In this document: positions 45,965 through 55,938 of the stretch, piece after piece | Layout: each line of letters opens with the position of its first letter | Numbering within the stretch: position 1 is the first letter of the stretch | Assembly: GCA_027491155.1 (NCBI GenBank) | Contig: JAIXWR010000037.1 | Span: 1 to 64,000, forward strand | Length of the DNA: 64,000 nucleotides | Direction of reading: 5' to 3' | Source: Verrucomicrobiaceae bacterium | GTDB lineage: Bacteria > Verrucomicrobiota > Verrucomicrobiia > Verrucomicrobiales > Akkermansiaceae | Notes under the pieces: model-generated | Told to the model about the DNA's origin: nothing | What the model saw: only the letters and a program-made list of their open reading frames with translations | Database searches by the model: none | Made by a program: the position numbers and the translations under genes

Positions 45965-48436
45965 TTACTTGCGGTAGATGAAGGAATCGGAAGTCAGCAG
46001 GGAAAGGATCACGGCTTTGAAGCTGCCGCCGCTTTCCACGTAAGCCTTGTCGGCATCGATGAGGGTCTGCGAATCGGAGAGCATCTCGTTCCGGCCCATG
46101 TAGAAGCGGAAAGCGTGGCGGATGATCGACTGGCGGACACGGTCCGACTTGGCGAGGCGGTCGATCAGGTCCAGCGCGTCCTTCACTTCCCCGTCAAGCG
46201 CCGCGTCCCCGGTCCCGCGCAGCTCGCCGCGGGCGTCGACGGGCAGGGTCTTGTAGAGGTTGAAGTATTTCAGGTGCTTGCCGGTCACGTTCTCCGGATG
46301 CTCGATGGCCTCCTGGAGCCGGAAACGGCCGAAGTCGTCGTAGATCTCGAAGGGCAACCCGAGGGGGTTCATGTACTCGTGGCACTTCCAGCACTCCTGC
46401 TGGTGCAGGGTCACCTTGTCGAGCCGCTGGCGCAGCGACTTCGTGTGATCCTCGGGGACCACCGCGTCGACGGTGATCGGCACGTCCGGCACCCGTCCCG
46501 CCAGCAGTTTCTCCTGCACGAAGCGCCCGCGGCGGACGGGGTCGTTCTCGGTGTTCAGCGAGTGGGCGATCAGCCATGCCGGATGCGTGAGAATCCCCTT
46601 GCGGTTCTCCAGCTTGAAGGGCTGGGCCGGCTCGTAGCTAAAATGCGGCGAGCCTTCCCGGAACCCCCACGTTCCCATCACGGGCGGAAGGTTGTACATC
46701 GGCGCGTAGTTGTGGTGGTAACCGTGCGCCCAGGGGAAGATGACGAAGGGCGTCAGACCCTTGCCGAAGTGCGCCTCGAAGTGGGTCATCACCCTCGTCA
46801 GCGTCGTGCCGTGGCGCTTGCTCTCGTTCTCGAGGGTCATCTGGAACTCCTTCTTGAGCAGCTCCTCGTGCTCCTTGAAAACCTTCTCCGGATTGGTCTT
46901 CCACTCCGTGTCCTTGAGCAGCTCCCAGATCCTGCGCCACTCGGCGACCTTCTCCTCCGCCTCCGGGCGGTCGAAGACGAAGAACTTCTCCGTGGTAAGG
47001 ATGTTCTCGAAGACGTTGCGGTCCTGGTCCACATACCAGGAGACGATCTGGTCCGCCTCGTCCACCAGGCTGCCGGGCGTGCCGAAGGTGCCGCGGTCCG
47101 CGTTCTGATACTGGTTGTAGGCACGGGCGGCATCCTTGAAAACCTTGGTGGCGTTCGGGTAGCCGAAGAACTCGCGGAAGAAGCGGACGATGCGGGGATG
47201 GGAGACCTCGTGGGACTTCACCTTGCCGGTGGTGAGGTAGTTGTCGACGCTCCCGCGGAACAGGACGGGATCCGCGAGCAAACGCGACACCTCGCGCCGG
47301 AAATCCTCGCGGGTCGCCAAGCGTCCCTCCGCGGCGGCGGCCATCAGTTTCGGGTCCGGGGCATCGTCGCCCATCGCGTAGGCGATCGCGAAGGCAGCCT
47401 CGCGCGGTGCGAGCATCCGGCGGCCATGTTCGTCGGCCTCGCCCGCACCGAACTCGAGACGGTAGAGGAACTCGGACTCGAGCAGCACGGCCATCAGCAT
47501 CTGCCGCAAGCCCTCCCCGTTCCCCGCGGCCTGGATCGCCTCCCGCGTCAGGCCGAGGTACTTCGCCATCTCTGCCTCCGTGGGCTCGCGCCGCAAGACG
47601 TTGTGAAACTGCCGGCCGCTCGCGGCCTGCATCTCGTCTTCGGTCGGCTCCGACTTCTTGAAGACGATGGCCTCGAACTCCGCCGGTACCGTCCGCGGCA
47701 AGAACTTGTCCTTGGGGTCGGGAAAATCGTTCGCACCGATCTCGCCGGCCTTGATCCGCGCCGGCCGGATCTGCCGGTCGGAAATGTATTCGGCGTTGGT
47801 CAGCATCACCAGCAGCGAGCCGCCGTCGAGCGAGCCGATGTCGTAGTCGCGCACGCCCGAGGCATCCGGCAGGGAGAAGGGATTGGTGACGCCATTGAGG
47901 CTGACGCCGCGTTCCCTGCCCTGCAGCCCGAACACGTCGCGCACCCGGGAATCGAAGATCTGCGGCCTCACCAGCCAGCGCCGAGCCGGCGTGAAAGCGG
48001 GCGCCTTGACCTCGCCGCTGAACAGCTTCACGTGATCGACGTAATTGCCGTAGGACGGATAGCGCAGCTTGTCCTCCAGCTTGGAAGCATTGTGCGAATG
48101 AAGCACCTCCCAAAGCCAGTCCCCCAGCGCCTCGCGCTCGCTTTCGTTTGGCTGCAGCTTCTTCTTCGGCGGCATCTGTTTCAGGTAAACCTGCTCCAGC
48201 GCGCGGTTCATCAGGTCGAGCCGGGCCTCGAGCTTCAGCTCGCCGAGGTTGTCGAGCCGGATGCCGCCCTTCTCCGTGCCGTCCTCGTGGCAGTCGGTGC
48301 AATACTCGCCGAGAATCCGTGCGGCCTCGGGCTCGATCCGGAAAGCTTCCTCGGCCGCGGTGGCGCAGAGCGCCGGAACGGCGAGCATGGCCGCGTGAAG
48401 AAGGCCTGCGCGAGGATGTCGCTTCGGTCCCCTCAT
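45965..48436 (-). CDS. DUF1592-family haem-motif protein (copy 1)
   Basis: This 823-residue protein has an N-terminal signal (AGLLHAAMLAVPALCATAAE) and the planctomycete cytochrome motif CTDCH, followed by EDGTEKGGIRLDNL. The usual DUF1587/1592/1595/1588/1585 order is visible: EFFGYPNATKVFKD, PRRGRFVQEKLLAGRVPDVP, then CWKCH with EYMNPLGLPFEIYDDFGRF, and FRFYMGRNEMLSDSQTLIDA near the end. The family is thought to act in extracytoplasmic redox or degradation with a DUF1552 partner; the substrate is unknown. Its ATG overlaps the stop of DUF1552 copy 2 by four bases (ATGA). Confidence 0.87.
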   Translation of the reverse strand: MRGPKRHPRAGLLHAAMLAVPALCATAAEEAFRIEPEAARILGEYCTDCHEDGTEKGGIRLDNLGELKLEARLDLMNRALEQVYLKQMPPKKKLQPNESEREALGDWLWEVLHSHNASKLEDKLRYPSYGNYVDHVKLFSGEVKAPAFTPARRWLVRPQIFDSRVRDVFGLQGRERGVSLNGVTNPFSLPDASGVRDYDIGSLDGGSLLVMLTNAEYISDRQIRPARIKAGEIGANDFPDPKDKFLPRTVPAEFEAIVFKKSEPTEDEMQAASGRQFHNVLRREPTEAEMAKYLGLTREAIQAAGNGEGLRQMLMAVLLESEFLYRLEFGAGEADEHGRRMLAPREAAFAIAYAMGDDAPDPKLMAAAAEGRLATREDFRREVSRLLADPVLFRGSVDNYLTTGKVKSHEVSHPRIVRFFREFFGYPNATKVFKDAARAYNQYQNADRGTFGTPGSLVDEADQIVSWYVDQDRNVFENILTTEKFFVFDRPEAEEKVAEWRRIWELLKDTEWKTNPEKVFKEHEELLKKEFQMTLENESKRHGTTLTRVMTHFEAHFGKGLTPFVIFPWAHGYHHNYAPMYNLPPVMGTWGFREGSPHFSYEPAQPFKLENRKGILTHPAWLIAHSLNTENDPVRRGRFVQEKLLAGRVPDVPITVDAVVPEDHTKSLRQRLDKVTLHQQECWKCHEYMNPLGLPFEIYDDFGRFRLQEAIEHPENVTGKHLKYFNLYKTLPVDARGELRGTGDAALDGEVKDALDLIDRLAKSDRVRQSIIRHAFRFYMGRNEMLSDSQTLIDADKAYVESGGSFKAVILSLLTSDSFIYRK

Positions 48437-49821
48437 GCCATGAAGCGGGAGATCGCCCCGGTCTGCTCGAGTTTCCGGCGGGACATCTCGAGATCGAGGT
48501 CGCCGTAGTGCTTGATCGGGTTGCCGTGCGCGTTGAGCAGCGTGGTGTACCAGTTGCCGAGCGTCTTGTGGCCCTCTTTCCCGTGATAAGGCAGGCGGAT
48601 GTAGCGGCCTGCGATGTCGAGGCGGCAGTTCGCGCCGGAGAGGATCACGAAGGGAGCCTCGGTGCCGTGACCGTGGTGGGTCTCCCCGCCTTCCGGGAAA
48701 TAAAGGATCATGGTGTTGTCGAACATCGTGCCCTTGCCTTCAGGCTGCGCCTTGAGGCGCTCGACGATGCGGGCGACCTGCTGCATGTGGCCGATGCGGA
48801 TGTTCTCCCGGATCTTGTCGGCGGACACTCCGCTGTATCCCTCGTTGTGACCGAGGCCGTGGATGGAGATGCGGTCGGTCTCGTTGCCCGGCAAGCCGCG
48901 CACCGGGGTGGACAGCTCGTCGATCGTGTAGGTCACCACGTTGGTCAGACCGGTCACGAGCGCGGCGATGAGAACCTCCGTCATGGCCTCCCACTTCTCC
49001 GGCGTGGAGGCGTTGAGCCCGCCGTCGGCGTGGATCTTGCCGATCGTCGGCAGGTGCTTCGCGATGTCCCCGGAGATCCCCGCGAGCTGCTTGTTGCGGC
49101 GGCGGATCGATTCGAGCGAGTCGACATGGTTGCTGAGCTTGAGCTTCTCGTAGCCCTCGAGGATCCGCGCCTTGAAGTTCTCGTCGCCCTCCAGGAAGGA
49201 AAGCATCGCGTTGTCGGAATCGACCGCTTCGGGGTTGGTGACGCACTTGAACAGCTCGTTGTAAGCCGTCTGGGGATCCGCGTAGCAGTAGTTGCGCTGC
49301 TGGGGGCCGGAGGCGGAGTAGCCGGAAACGATACCGGTGCGGAAAGCGTTGTAGTTTCCGGTGAGGGACAGCTCCACGTGGCCGAAGGGCGACGGGAAGA
49401 GTTTCGCCAGCTCGAAGTCGATCGTGGCGCGCTTGATCCCGCTGAGCGAGTTGCGGTTCGACTTGTAGCAGCCCATCACCGACGAATACGAGAAGTGGCC
49501 GTTCTCGCTCATCATGCAGGACAGCCCTTGCAAGATGGTCATGTCCGCCTTGTGCGCGTCGAGCCCCTTGAGGTAGTCGGGAAGCTCGTGACCGTCCAAG
49601 TCGACCTCCAGCGCCTCCTTGCGGGCATCCATGTCCCGATCGCGGTTGGAGAAGCTCGGCAAGGCCAGCTCGAGAGGGCGCTCGCCATTGGACTTGCGGA
49701 TGAAGACAAAGCGCTTGGGAAAGCCCGCTTCGGGCGAGGCACCTGCGAATGCCTTGAAACAGGGCGTGAGCGCGAGCGCGCCCGCGGCGGTGGTCCTGAG
49801 AAACTGCCTTCTGTTGGTCAT
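48433..49821 (-). CDS. DUF1552 protein with Tat signal (copy 2)
   Basis: This 462-residue protein has a twin-arginine signal (NRRQFLRTTAAGALALTP) and the DUF1552 features FVFIRKSNGERPLELALP, LQGLSCMMSENGHFSYS and GETHHGHGTEAPFVILSG. It is clearly related to copy 1 but quite divergent in the N-terminal half, so the duplication is not recent or the partners have different substrates. It begins four bases after the stop of the 1004-residue DUF1592 protein, its natural partner, and its stop overlaps the start of DUF1592 copy 1. Activity is not established for this family. Confidence 0.87.
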   Translation of the reverse strand: MTNRRQFLRTTAAGALALTPCFKAFAGASPEAGFPKRFVFIRKSNGERPLELALPSFSNRDRDMDARKEALEVDLDGHELPDYLKGLDAHKADMTILQGLSCMMSENGHFSYSSVMGCYKSNRNSLSGIKRATIDFELAKLFPSPFGHVELSLTGNYNAFRTGIVSGYSASGPQQRNYCYADPQTAYNELFKCVTNPEAVDSDNAMLSFLEGDENFKARILEGYEKLKLSNHVDSLESIRRRNKQLAGISGDIAKHLPTIGKIHADGGLNASTPEKWEAMTEVLIAALVTGLTNVVTYTIDELSTPVRGLPGNETDRISIHGLGHNEGYSGVSADKIRENIRIGHMQQVARIVERLKAQPEGKGTMFDNTMILYFPEGGETHHGHGTEAPFVILSGANCRLDIAGRYIRLPYHGKEGHKTLGNWYTTLLNAHGNPIKHYGDLDLEMSRRKLEQTGAISRFMA

Positions 49822-49825
49822 GGCT

Positions 49826-52800
49826 TCAGCGGTCGGTGGCTTTGCGGTAGAGGAACGAATCGGAGGTCAGCAGGGAAACGATCACGGCATCGAAACTGCC
49901 GTCCGTCCGGACGTAGGCCTGATCGGCATCGATGAGGGTCTTCGAGTCGGAAAGCATCTCGTTGCGCCCCATGAAGAAGCGGAACGCATGGCGGATGATC
50001 GATTGACGGACGCGCTCCGATTTCGCGAGGCGGCGGGTCAGGTCGATCGCGTTCTCCACTTCCCCGTCCAGTTGCGGGTCGCCGGTGCCGGCGAGGGTGC
50101 CGGTGGTCAGGACCGGAAGGGTCTTGAAGGTATCGCGCAGGTCGACATGCGGATCTCCCTTGTCGGGTCCCTTCTTCACGATGTTGTCCGGATGCTCCAG
50201 GAATTCCTCGGTGCGGAAGCGGCCGAAGTCGTCGTACATCTCGAAGGCGTAGCCGAGGGGATTCATCCCTTCGTGACACTTCCAGCAGTAGGTCTCGCCG
50301 GTCTTCTCCGCCACCCGCGTGCGGACGGTCTTGGTATGGTCTTCGGGAACCACGGCATCGACGGTGACCGGCACGTCCGGGATAGTTCCCGCAAGCAGCT
50401 TCTCGCGGATCCATTTCCCCCGGTGGATGGGATCGGTCTCGGTGTTCCTCGCAAAGGCGATGAGCCATGCCGGATGGGTCAGGATCCCGGCGCGGTGGGG
50501 CATCGGCGCGGGTTGCTCGACCGGATAGTCCCAGTTGTGAAGGTCGAGGTCGTAGCACTTCACGATCTGCTCGTAGCGCATCTTCTGGCCCGCGCGGTCG
50601 CTGGCCGTCGGGCCCTGGTAATGGTGGAGCACGTAGGGAGGAGCACCCCGCTGGCCCTTGTCGAAGCGGGCGCTGATCCCTTCGATCGTCTTGCGGAAGG
50701 TCTGGAGGTTGGCGCGGCCCACGCGCGTGATGCCGTGCGCCTTCAGGAACTCCGCCCGGGCATCGAAATCCTTCTCGGTCAACTTGCCCGGATCCACCCC
50801 GCGGAACTCCTCGTAAACCTCCCGCAGTTTGGCCGAGTGGGCGGCCATGGCCTCGTTGTCACCACTGTGGAAAACGAAGAACTCGTCGGTGGTGAGCAGC
50901 TCCTCGAACACGTTGCGGTCATTCCTGAGGATATGCTCGACCAGCATGTCCGCCTCGGAAACCAGTCCCGCGGTCACCGTCTTGTAGGCACCGCCGAAGC
51001 GCTTGTCGTCCTTGAAGATGGGCATCAGGTTCGGATAGCCGAAGAACTCGCGGAAGAAGCGGAGCTTGCGGACCGGCAGGTTGGTGAAGCTCTGCACGCC
51101 GAGCTGCTCCACCGCTTCGTCGATGACGTGATACTTGTCGCGCTGTGCCAGGAGGCGCTTCACCTCCCGCTCGTAGTCCGCCCGGGTCGCGAGCCGGCCG
51201 CTTTCCGCCGCTTTCAGGAGTTCAGGATCCGGGCTGCTGTCGGTGAGCGCGTAGGAGATCGAAAATGCCGCGTCGCGCGGTGCCAGCATCCGCCGGCCGT
51301 GCTCGTCGGGCTCGCCCGCGCCGAATTCGGAACGGTAGGCAAAGTCCGAGCTGACCAGAAGGGTCTCGAACATCTTGCGGACGCCGGCCACGTTCCCGAG
51401 CTTCCCGACGTAGCTCTTCGCAAGCTGGAGATTCTCCACGGCCTCCTGGTCACCCGGCTCGCGCTCGAGGATCTCGCGGAAAAGCTCGAGCACGAGCGCC
51501 CCCAGCTGGGCTTCGTTGGCAACGCCGGCCCGTTCGCGCTCCTGCCGGAATTGTTCCTTCCAGTCCGCCATGCACTTGCCGATCACCGCGAGGCGCGTGT
51601 CACCCTTCTGTCGGTGACGCAGAATCGTCGCACGGATGATTTCCATCTCCGACTCCGCGAGGGGCTTGTATCGGGGAAGCGGGTTCTTCTTCGCGTAATT
51701 CTCGGTTTCCCACCGGCCGCGCCATTCATCGAGGTATCCGTCGAGGAAAGTGAGGCGCATCGCGATCTTCCGCGCGTCGTGCCCGTGGTGGAACCAGTCC
51801 CGCTCGCACAGGCGCAGCAGCTCTTCATCATCGCCCGCCGCATCGCGGAACTTCTCCAGCGTGAAATACATGAGCTGCATCTCTTCCCGCGCGAGTTCCG
51901 CGGCGTGGAAAGGTGCCTTCTTGTAGTTGTCCCCGCCGCCCGTGCGCTCGATCGTCACCGGCACGAAGGTCGGCAACAGGGCGGCGTCCTTTTCCTCGCC
52001 GTAAAGATCACGCAGCACGATGCCGATGAAGTCGCCGAGGAACTTCTCCCGTGCGGCCAGCAGGGCCTGGTGCTCCCACTCGGTCTTCAGGATCGCATGG
52101 ATCGCGGGGAAGTCGCGGCCCCTCGAGCGCTCGGCCAGGTAGATCGCGTAAGCCGATGCCTCGCGGGCATTCGTCAGCATGGTGAGAAGATGCCCGCCGT
52201 CGAGGGTCGTGGTGTCGTAGTAGCGCACTCCGCTGTCGGTCGGCAGCAGGAAGGGATTGGTCAGGTTCACGCCGTTGCGACGGCTGTCGCCGCTGACCGG
52301 GACGCGCGCGTTGCGGCCGTTCGCCTGCTTCGGGCCGATGTCCCGGGTCGGGCGGAAGCGCAGCAGGCGGTTGAACTTCTCGTTGAAGATGAACTCGCTG
52401 ATCAGCCAGCGGCGATCGGGAGTGAAGCCCGGGAGACCGGCATGCTCGCCGGAGAAGAGCTTCGCGTGGTCCACGTAGTTGCCGTAGGCGGGCATGCGGA
52501 GCTTGCCTTCGAGCTTCGAGGCCTGGTGAACCCCGAGCTCCCGCGAAAGCCAGGCGACCAGTTGCTTCCGCTCCTCCGCCGTCGGCTGGCTCTTCTTGTC
52601 CTTCGGCGGCATGTGCTCGAGATACACCTGCTCCTGCATCCGGTTCATCAGGTCGAGCCGGACGTCGAGCGGCAGCCCCGCCAGGTTGTCGAGCCTCACG
52701 TCGCCCTTCTCCGTCCCCTCCTCGTGACAGGAGAAGCACTGGTTCTCCAACAAATCCGCGGCCGCGGGATCGACCTGAAACGGCGGCTGAGCTGCCACCG

Positions 52801-52840
52801 CCATCGCGGCAAGCGCGGACAGGATCCCCACCCTGCCCAT
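49826..52840 (-). CDS. Long DUF1592-family haem-motif protein (copy 2)
   Basis: This protein of about 1004 residues is longer than copy 1 mainly in the central region. It starts with a signal peptide (MGRVGILSALAAMAVAAQ); ATGs at 52864 and 52957 would add 8 and 39 residues and the choice is uncertain. CFSCH with EEGTEKGDVRLDNL marks the N-terminal haem motif. The family order follows: EFFGYPNLMPIFKD, HRGKWIREKLLAGTIPDVP, CWKCH with EGMNPLGYAFEMYDDFGRF, and FRFFMGRNEMLSDSKTLIDA. Its extra segment (about 270-420, charged, helical) is not recognised. It is the first gene of the four-gene DUF1592/DUF1552 operon, with operator site C upstream. Confidence 0.85.
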   Translation of the reverse strand: MGRVGILSALAAMAVAAQPPFQVDPAAADLLENQCFSCHEEGTEKGDVRLDNLAGLPLDVRLDLMNRMQEQVYLEHMPPKDKKSQPTAEERKQLVAWLSRELGVHQASKLEGKLRMPAYGNYVDHAKLFSGEHAGLPGFTPDRRWLISEFIFNEKFNRLLRFRPTRDIGPKQANGRNARVPVSGDSRRNGVNLTNPFLLPTDSGVRYYDTTTLDGGHLLTMLTNAREASAYAIYLAERSRGRDFPAIHAILKTEWEHQALLAAREKFLGDFIGIVLRDLYGEEKDAALLPTFVPVTIERTGGGDNYKKAPFHAAELAREEMQLMYFTLEKFRDAAGDDEELLRLCERDWFHHGHDARKIAMRLTFLDGYLDEWRGRWETENYAKKNPLPRYKPLAESEMEIIRATILRHRQKGDTRLAVIGKCMADWKEQFRQERERAGVANEAQLGALVLELFREILEREPGDQEAVENLQLAKSYVGKLGNVAGVRKMFETLLVSSDFAYRSEFGAGEPDEHGRRMLAPRDAAFSISYALTDSSPDPELLKAAESGRLATRADYEREVKRLLAQRDKYHVIDEAVEQLGVQSFTNLPVRKLRFFREFFGYPNLMPIFKDDKRFGGAYKTVTAGLVSEADMLVEHILRNDRNVFEELLTTDEFFVFHSGDNEAMAAHSAKLREVYEEFRGVDPGKLTEKDFDARAEFLKAHGITRVGRANLQTFRKTIEGISARFDKGQRGAPPYVLHHYQGPTASDRAGQKMRYEQIVKCYDLDLHNWDYPVEQPAPMPHRAGILTHPAWLIAFARNTETDPIHRGKWIREKLLAGTIPDVPVTVDAVVPEDHTKTVRTRVAEKTGETYCWKCHEGMNPLGYAFEMYDDFGRFRTEEFLEHPDNIVKKGPDKGDPHVDLRDTFKTLPVLTTGTLAGTGDPQLDGEVENAIDLTRRLAKSERVRQSIIRHAFRFFMGRNEMLSDSKTLIDADQAYVRTDGSFDAVIVSLLTSDSFLYRKATDR

Positions 52841-53051
52841 CGTTGCCCCAGCCCCGCGGACCATCGTGGTCCCGTTGCACCGCGGGACACCCCGCCCGCA
52901 CGGATGTTCCCATCGGAGCGAAATGGAACGACGGATCGGGTGAGGTGAACGAGGCATCGTGATCGGGTTGGAAACAAGCCCGACCTCCGGGGCCGCAGCT
53001 TTCGCATCCTACCCGATTACGCCCGGAGCTGAATGCCAATGTCAATCCGAC

Positions 53052-53079
53052 CGCGTCAAAGCAACGCTTATTTGCGCCA
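53052..53079. promoter_or_regulatory. Regulon operator site C
   Basis: CGCGTCAAA (53052-53060), 10-bp spacer, TTTGCGCCA (53071-53079). The direct-repeat cores GCGTCA (53053) and GCGCCA (53074) are 21 bp apart. It lies between the PhoD gene stop and the DUF1592/DUF1552 operon, 212 bp before the chosen start of the operon. TTTGCGCCAC is identical to site B. Confidence 0.6.
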
Positions 53080-53111
53080 CCCGAACCGGGCTAAGAAGGA
53101 GGCATGCGCCG

Positions 53112-54542
53112 TCAGCGGGCCTCGTGCCGGTAAAGGATCCCGCCCCGGTCTTCGTGATGGGTGAACGCGAGCCGCGCCGGCTTTCCCTCCGCGGCCGGCA
53201 CAAGCTCGACCCTCAGGAAGCCGCCGCTCGCCGGACGATCCGTGTAAGGCTGGACTACCTTGCCCTCGGGGTCCGACGAACCCTTCGTACCGGGAGCGCG
53301 ACCGAGCCGGGCATTCTCCCGGTTGAGCGCCCCGCAGGAGAACTCCTCGAAGCCGGACGGATGCCGCGAGTGGTATTTCCAATGGCGGTCGCCGCAAACG
53401 ATGAAGAAGCGCCCCGGCTCGATGCCCGCCGCCTTCAGTCCTTCAAAGAACGCCTCGCCTTCGCGTCGGAAACCGGAAAGGTTCGCGTGGTTGTCCGACT
53501 TGTAGCCGTCGTCCGGACCGATCATCGGCGTGGGTGAGACGAGGATCTTGTAAGTCGCGTCGCTCTCCCGCAGCGTCTTCTCCAGCCACGCCTTCTGCTC
53601 CTTGCCCCAGATCGACTTCGCGGGACCGTCGGGCGACTTGTTCGGACTGCGGTAGTCCCTGCCTTCCACGAACCAGAGCTGCAAGTCGCGCCCCATCCGG
53701 TGCGTCCGGTAGGTGACCGCATCCTCATCGCCCGGAGGCACCACCGGCACTTGCTCCCGGAAGACACGGATCCCGAGCCGGTGGGACGGTTCGTAGTCGC
53801 CCGTCGTGTCGGAATCGTTCCTGCGGTAGTCGTGGTCGTCCTTCAGCCAGTAGGTCGGCGTGCCCGCGAACAACCGCACGAAGCGGGGCATCGCATACTG
53901 CTCGTGCCACTTCGCACGCATCCCGGCGAGGCTCTTCGCGCGGGTCGCCTCCGGGTGGTCGTAGTACACGCAATCGCCGTTGAGGATCACGAAATCCGGC
54001 TTCAGCCGCAGCACCGCGTCGAGGGCCGGATAACCCTTCGCCCGGTCTTCCGCCTCCGCGGCGGGGACACCCTTGGTGCCGTTCATGAAGAAGGCATGAT
54101 TGAGGCAACTCGTGACGATGAAGTCCACCGGAGCCGCTTGCGACGGATCCGGCAAGGTCTTGAAGGAACACGCGCCGAGCGGCTTGGCAGATTCGGCTTC
54201 TACGCCGCAGATCGCCCGGTAGTGATAGGTGGTGCCCGGCTTCAAGCCGTCGATGCGGGCCTTCAGGATGAAATCGCTTTCCTCCCCGGCCCGGAGCCAC
54301 GCGGTCGCGCGCGCCTCCTTGAAAGCGGCGTTTTCGGAGATCTCGAAACGCCCGGTCCCCGGCGCGCCCGGCAAGCCGCCGCCAGCCGGGGCAGGCACCG
54401 CGGTCAGCCGCGTCTGGAGGATCACCGAGTCCGAGGTGACCTCCCCGGCGAGCAAGCCCTGCGCGAGGTGGATCTCCGCGGCCGGAAGGGCGCCGGTCGC
54501 GAGGCAGAGCGAGAGGAGGAGGCGGATCGCGGGGAGTTTCAT
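53112..54542 (-). CDS. PhoD-like alkaline phosphatase / metallophosphoesterase
   Basis: This 476-residue secreted protein has a signal peptide (MKLPAIRLLLSLCLATGALP). A fibronectin-like N-terminal domain (about 30-130; GLKPGTTYHYRAICG) comes before the PhoD-type catalytic domain, with metal-ligand motifs VTSCLNHAF, LNGDCVYYDHP, WLKDDHDYRRND and CGDRHWKYH. PhoD enzymes are calcium-dependent, extracytoplasmic phosphomonoesterases or phosphodiesterases, but this branch may act on other phosphoesters. It lies 31 bp after the sulfatase gene, so the two probably form an operon controlled from site D. Together they would remove sulfate and phosphate groups outside the cytoplasm. Confidence 0.82.
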   Translation of the reverse strand: MKLPAIRLLLSLCLATGALPAAEIHLAQGLLAGEVTSDSVILQTRLTAVPAPAGGGLPGAPGTGRFEISENAAFKEARATAWLRAGEESDFILKARIDGLKPGTTYHYRAICGVEAESAKPLGACSFKTLPDPSQAAPVDFIVTSCLNHAFFMNGTKGVPAAEAEDRAKGYPALDAVLRLKPDFVILNGDCVYYDHPEATRAKSLAGMRAKWHEQYAMPRFVRLFAGTPTYWLKDDHDYRRNDSDTTGDYEPSHRLGIRVFREQVPVVPPGDEDAVTYRTHRMGRDLQLWFVEGRDYRSPNKSPDGPAKSIWGKEQKAWLEKTLRESDATYKILVSPTPMIGPDDGYKSDNHANLSGFRREGEAFFEGLKAAGIEPGRFFIVCGDRHWKYHSRHPSGFEEFSCGALNRENARLGRAPGTKGSSDPEGKVVQPYTDRPASGGFLRVELVPAAEGKPARLAFTHHEDRGGILYRHEAR

Positions 54543-54573
54543 GGCTCGATGCTCGGCAGCGGAAGCCCGTCCG

Positions 54574-55938
54574 TCAAAGCTGCGGTTTCCCGGGCACGAC
54601 GGACTCCTGATGCGCTTTCACCGCATCGCGGATCTTCGTCACGATCTCCGGATGCCCCGCCGCGACGTCGCGCTTCTCCGACGGGTCATGCCCGAGGTGA
54701 TAGAGCAAGGGGGGATCGTGCCGCTGCAGGTCCTGCATCGCGCCGTAGCCCGCCTGGGTCTGGAAATGGGCTTTCCACTCGCCGAGCCGGCAGGCGAAGA
54801 TCCGGTCGCCCCGGTAATAGAAGAAGGGCCGTTCGGGCAGGGGCTTGCCGTCGAACAGGAGCGGCGAGAGATCGGCGCCGTCGATCGCCACGCCGGCCGG
54901 CAGTGGCAGTCCGGCCATGGCGAGCGCGGTGGGCATCAGGTCCATCGCATGCGCCGTCGAGTTGCTGACCCCGGGCGCGATCCGGCCGGGCATCCAAGCG
55001 ATGCCGGGGACCCGCATCCCGCCTTCCCAGGTGCTCCCCTTGCCGTCGCGCAAGGGCCCCGCGCTGCCCCCCTGCCCTTCCATCACCAGCCATGGACCGT
55101 TGTCGCTGGTAAAGAAGACCAGCGTGTTCCCGGCAATGCCTTCCCGGCGGAGCGCGGCGATCACCTGACCGACGCTCCAGTCGAGTTCCTCGACGGTGTC
55201 GCCGTAAATGCCGGCCCGGCTTTTCCCCTTGAACTCCGGCGAGGCGAACAAGGGGACGTGGGGAAAGGTGTGGGCGAGATAAAGGAAGAATGGACCCGAC
55301 TTCTTCTCCGCGATGAACTTCACCGCGTCCTCCGTGTAGCGACGGGTGAGCGTCGTCTGGTCGGCCGGACGCTCGACGATCTCCCCGTCGCGCATCAACG
55401 GCACGTTCCAACCGTCGCGCGGCGGATCGGCCGAAGCGGTCGCGCCCTTCGGCAAACCGGCGCGGGCGTCCATGTCGTTCGAGTAGGGCAAGCCGAAGAA
55501 CCCTTCGAAGCCCTGCTCCTGCGGGCGCGACCCCGAATGGTGGCCGAGGTGCCATTTGCCGATGTGGCGCGTGGCGTAACCCGCTTCCTTGAGCGCTTCC
55601 GCCAGCGTGATCTCCCCGGCCGGCAGCCCGCCCTTTGACCCCGGGAAAAGCACGCGGCGCTCGTTGCCGCACATCCCGCTGCGCAAAGGATAGCGCCCTG
55701 TTAGAAGCGCGGCCCGGCTGGGGGTGCAGACTTCCGCCGCGGAGTAGAAATCGGTGAATCGCAAACCTTCCGCCGCCATCCGATCGAGGTGCGGTGTACG
55801 GATGACTGGAGACCCGTAGCAACCCAGGTCGCCGTAGCCGAGATCGTCGGCGGTGATGATGACTATGTTCGGCTTGGCCGGCGCAAGCGGCGCGGCGGCA
55901 AGCGTCCACAGGATCAAGAGTCGGGCGGCGGCTTTCAT
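54574..55938 (-). CDS. Secreted family S1 sulfatase
   Basis: This 454-residue protein starts at 55938 with a signal peptide (MKAAARLLILWTLAAAPLAP). The sulfatase signature CTPSR (Cys71) is intact, so Cys71 should be converted to formylglycine by a maturase (not in this window). Metal-binding residues are in IITADDLGYGDLGCYGS, and RHIGKWHLG and FFTSDNGPW are typical of S1 arylsulfatases and polysaccharide sulfatases. The likely role is removal of sulfate from a sulfated glycan; the subfamily cannot be fixed by eye. Operator site D lies 169 bp upstream. An in-frame ATG at 56148 would place this site within the gene and is rejected. Confidence 0.92.
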   Translation of the reverse strand: MKAAARLLILWTLAAAPLAPAKPNIVIITADDLGYGDLGCYGSPVIRTPHLDRMAAEGLRFTDFYSAAEVCTPSRAALLTGRYPLRSGMCGNERRVLFPGSKGGLPAGEITLAEALKEAGYATRHIGKWHLGHHSGSRPQEQGFEGFFGLPYSNDMDARAGLPKGATASADPPRDGWNVPLMRDGEIVERPADQTTLTRRYTEDAVKFIAEKKSGPFFLYLAHTFPHVPLFASPEFKGKSRAGIYGDTVEELDWSVGQVIAALRREGIAGNTLVFFTSDNGPWLVMEGQGGSAGPLRDGKGSTWEGGMRVPGIAWMPGRIAPGVSNSTAHAMDLMPTALAMAGLPLPAGVAIDGADLSPLLFDGKPLPERPFFYYRGDRIFACRLGEWKAHFQTQAGYGAMQDLQRHDPPLLYHLGHDPSEKRDVAAGHPEIVTKIRDAVKAHQESVVPGKPQL

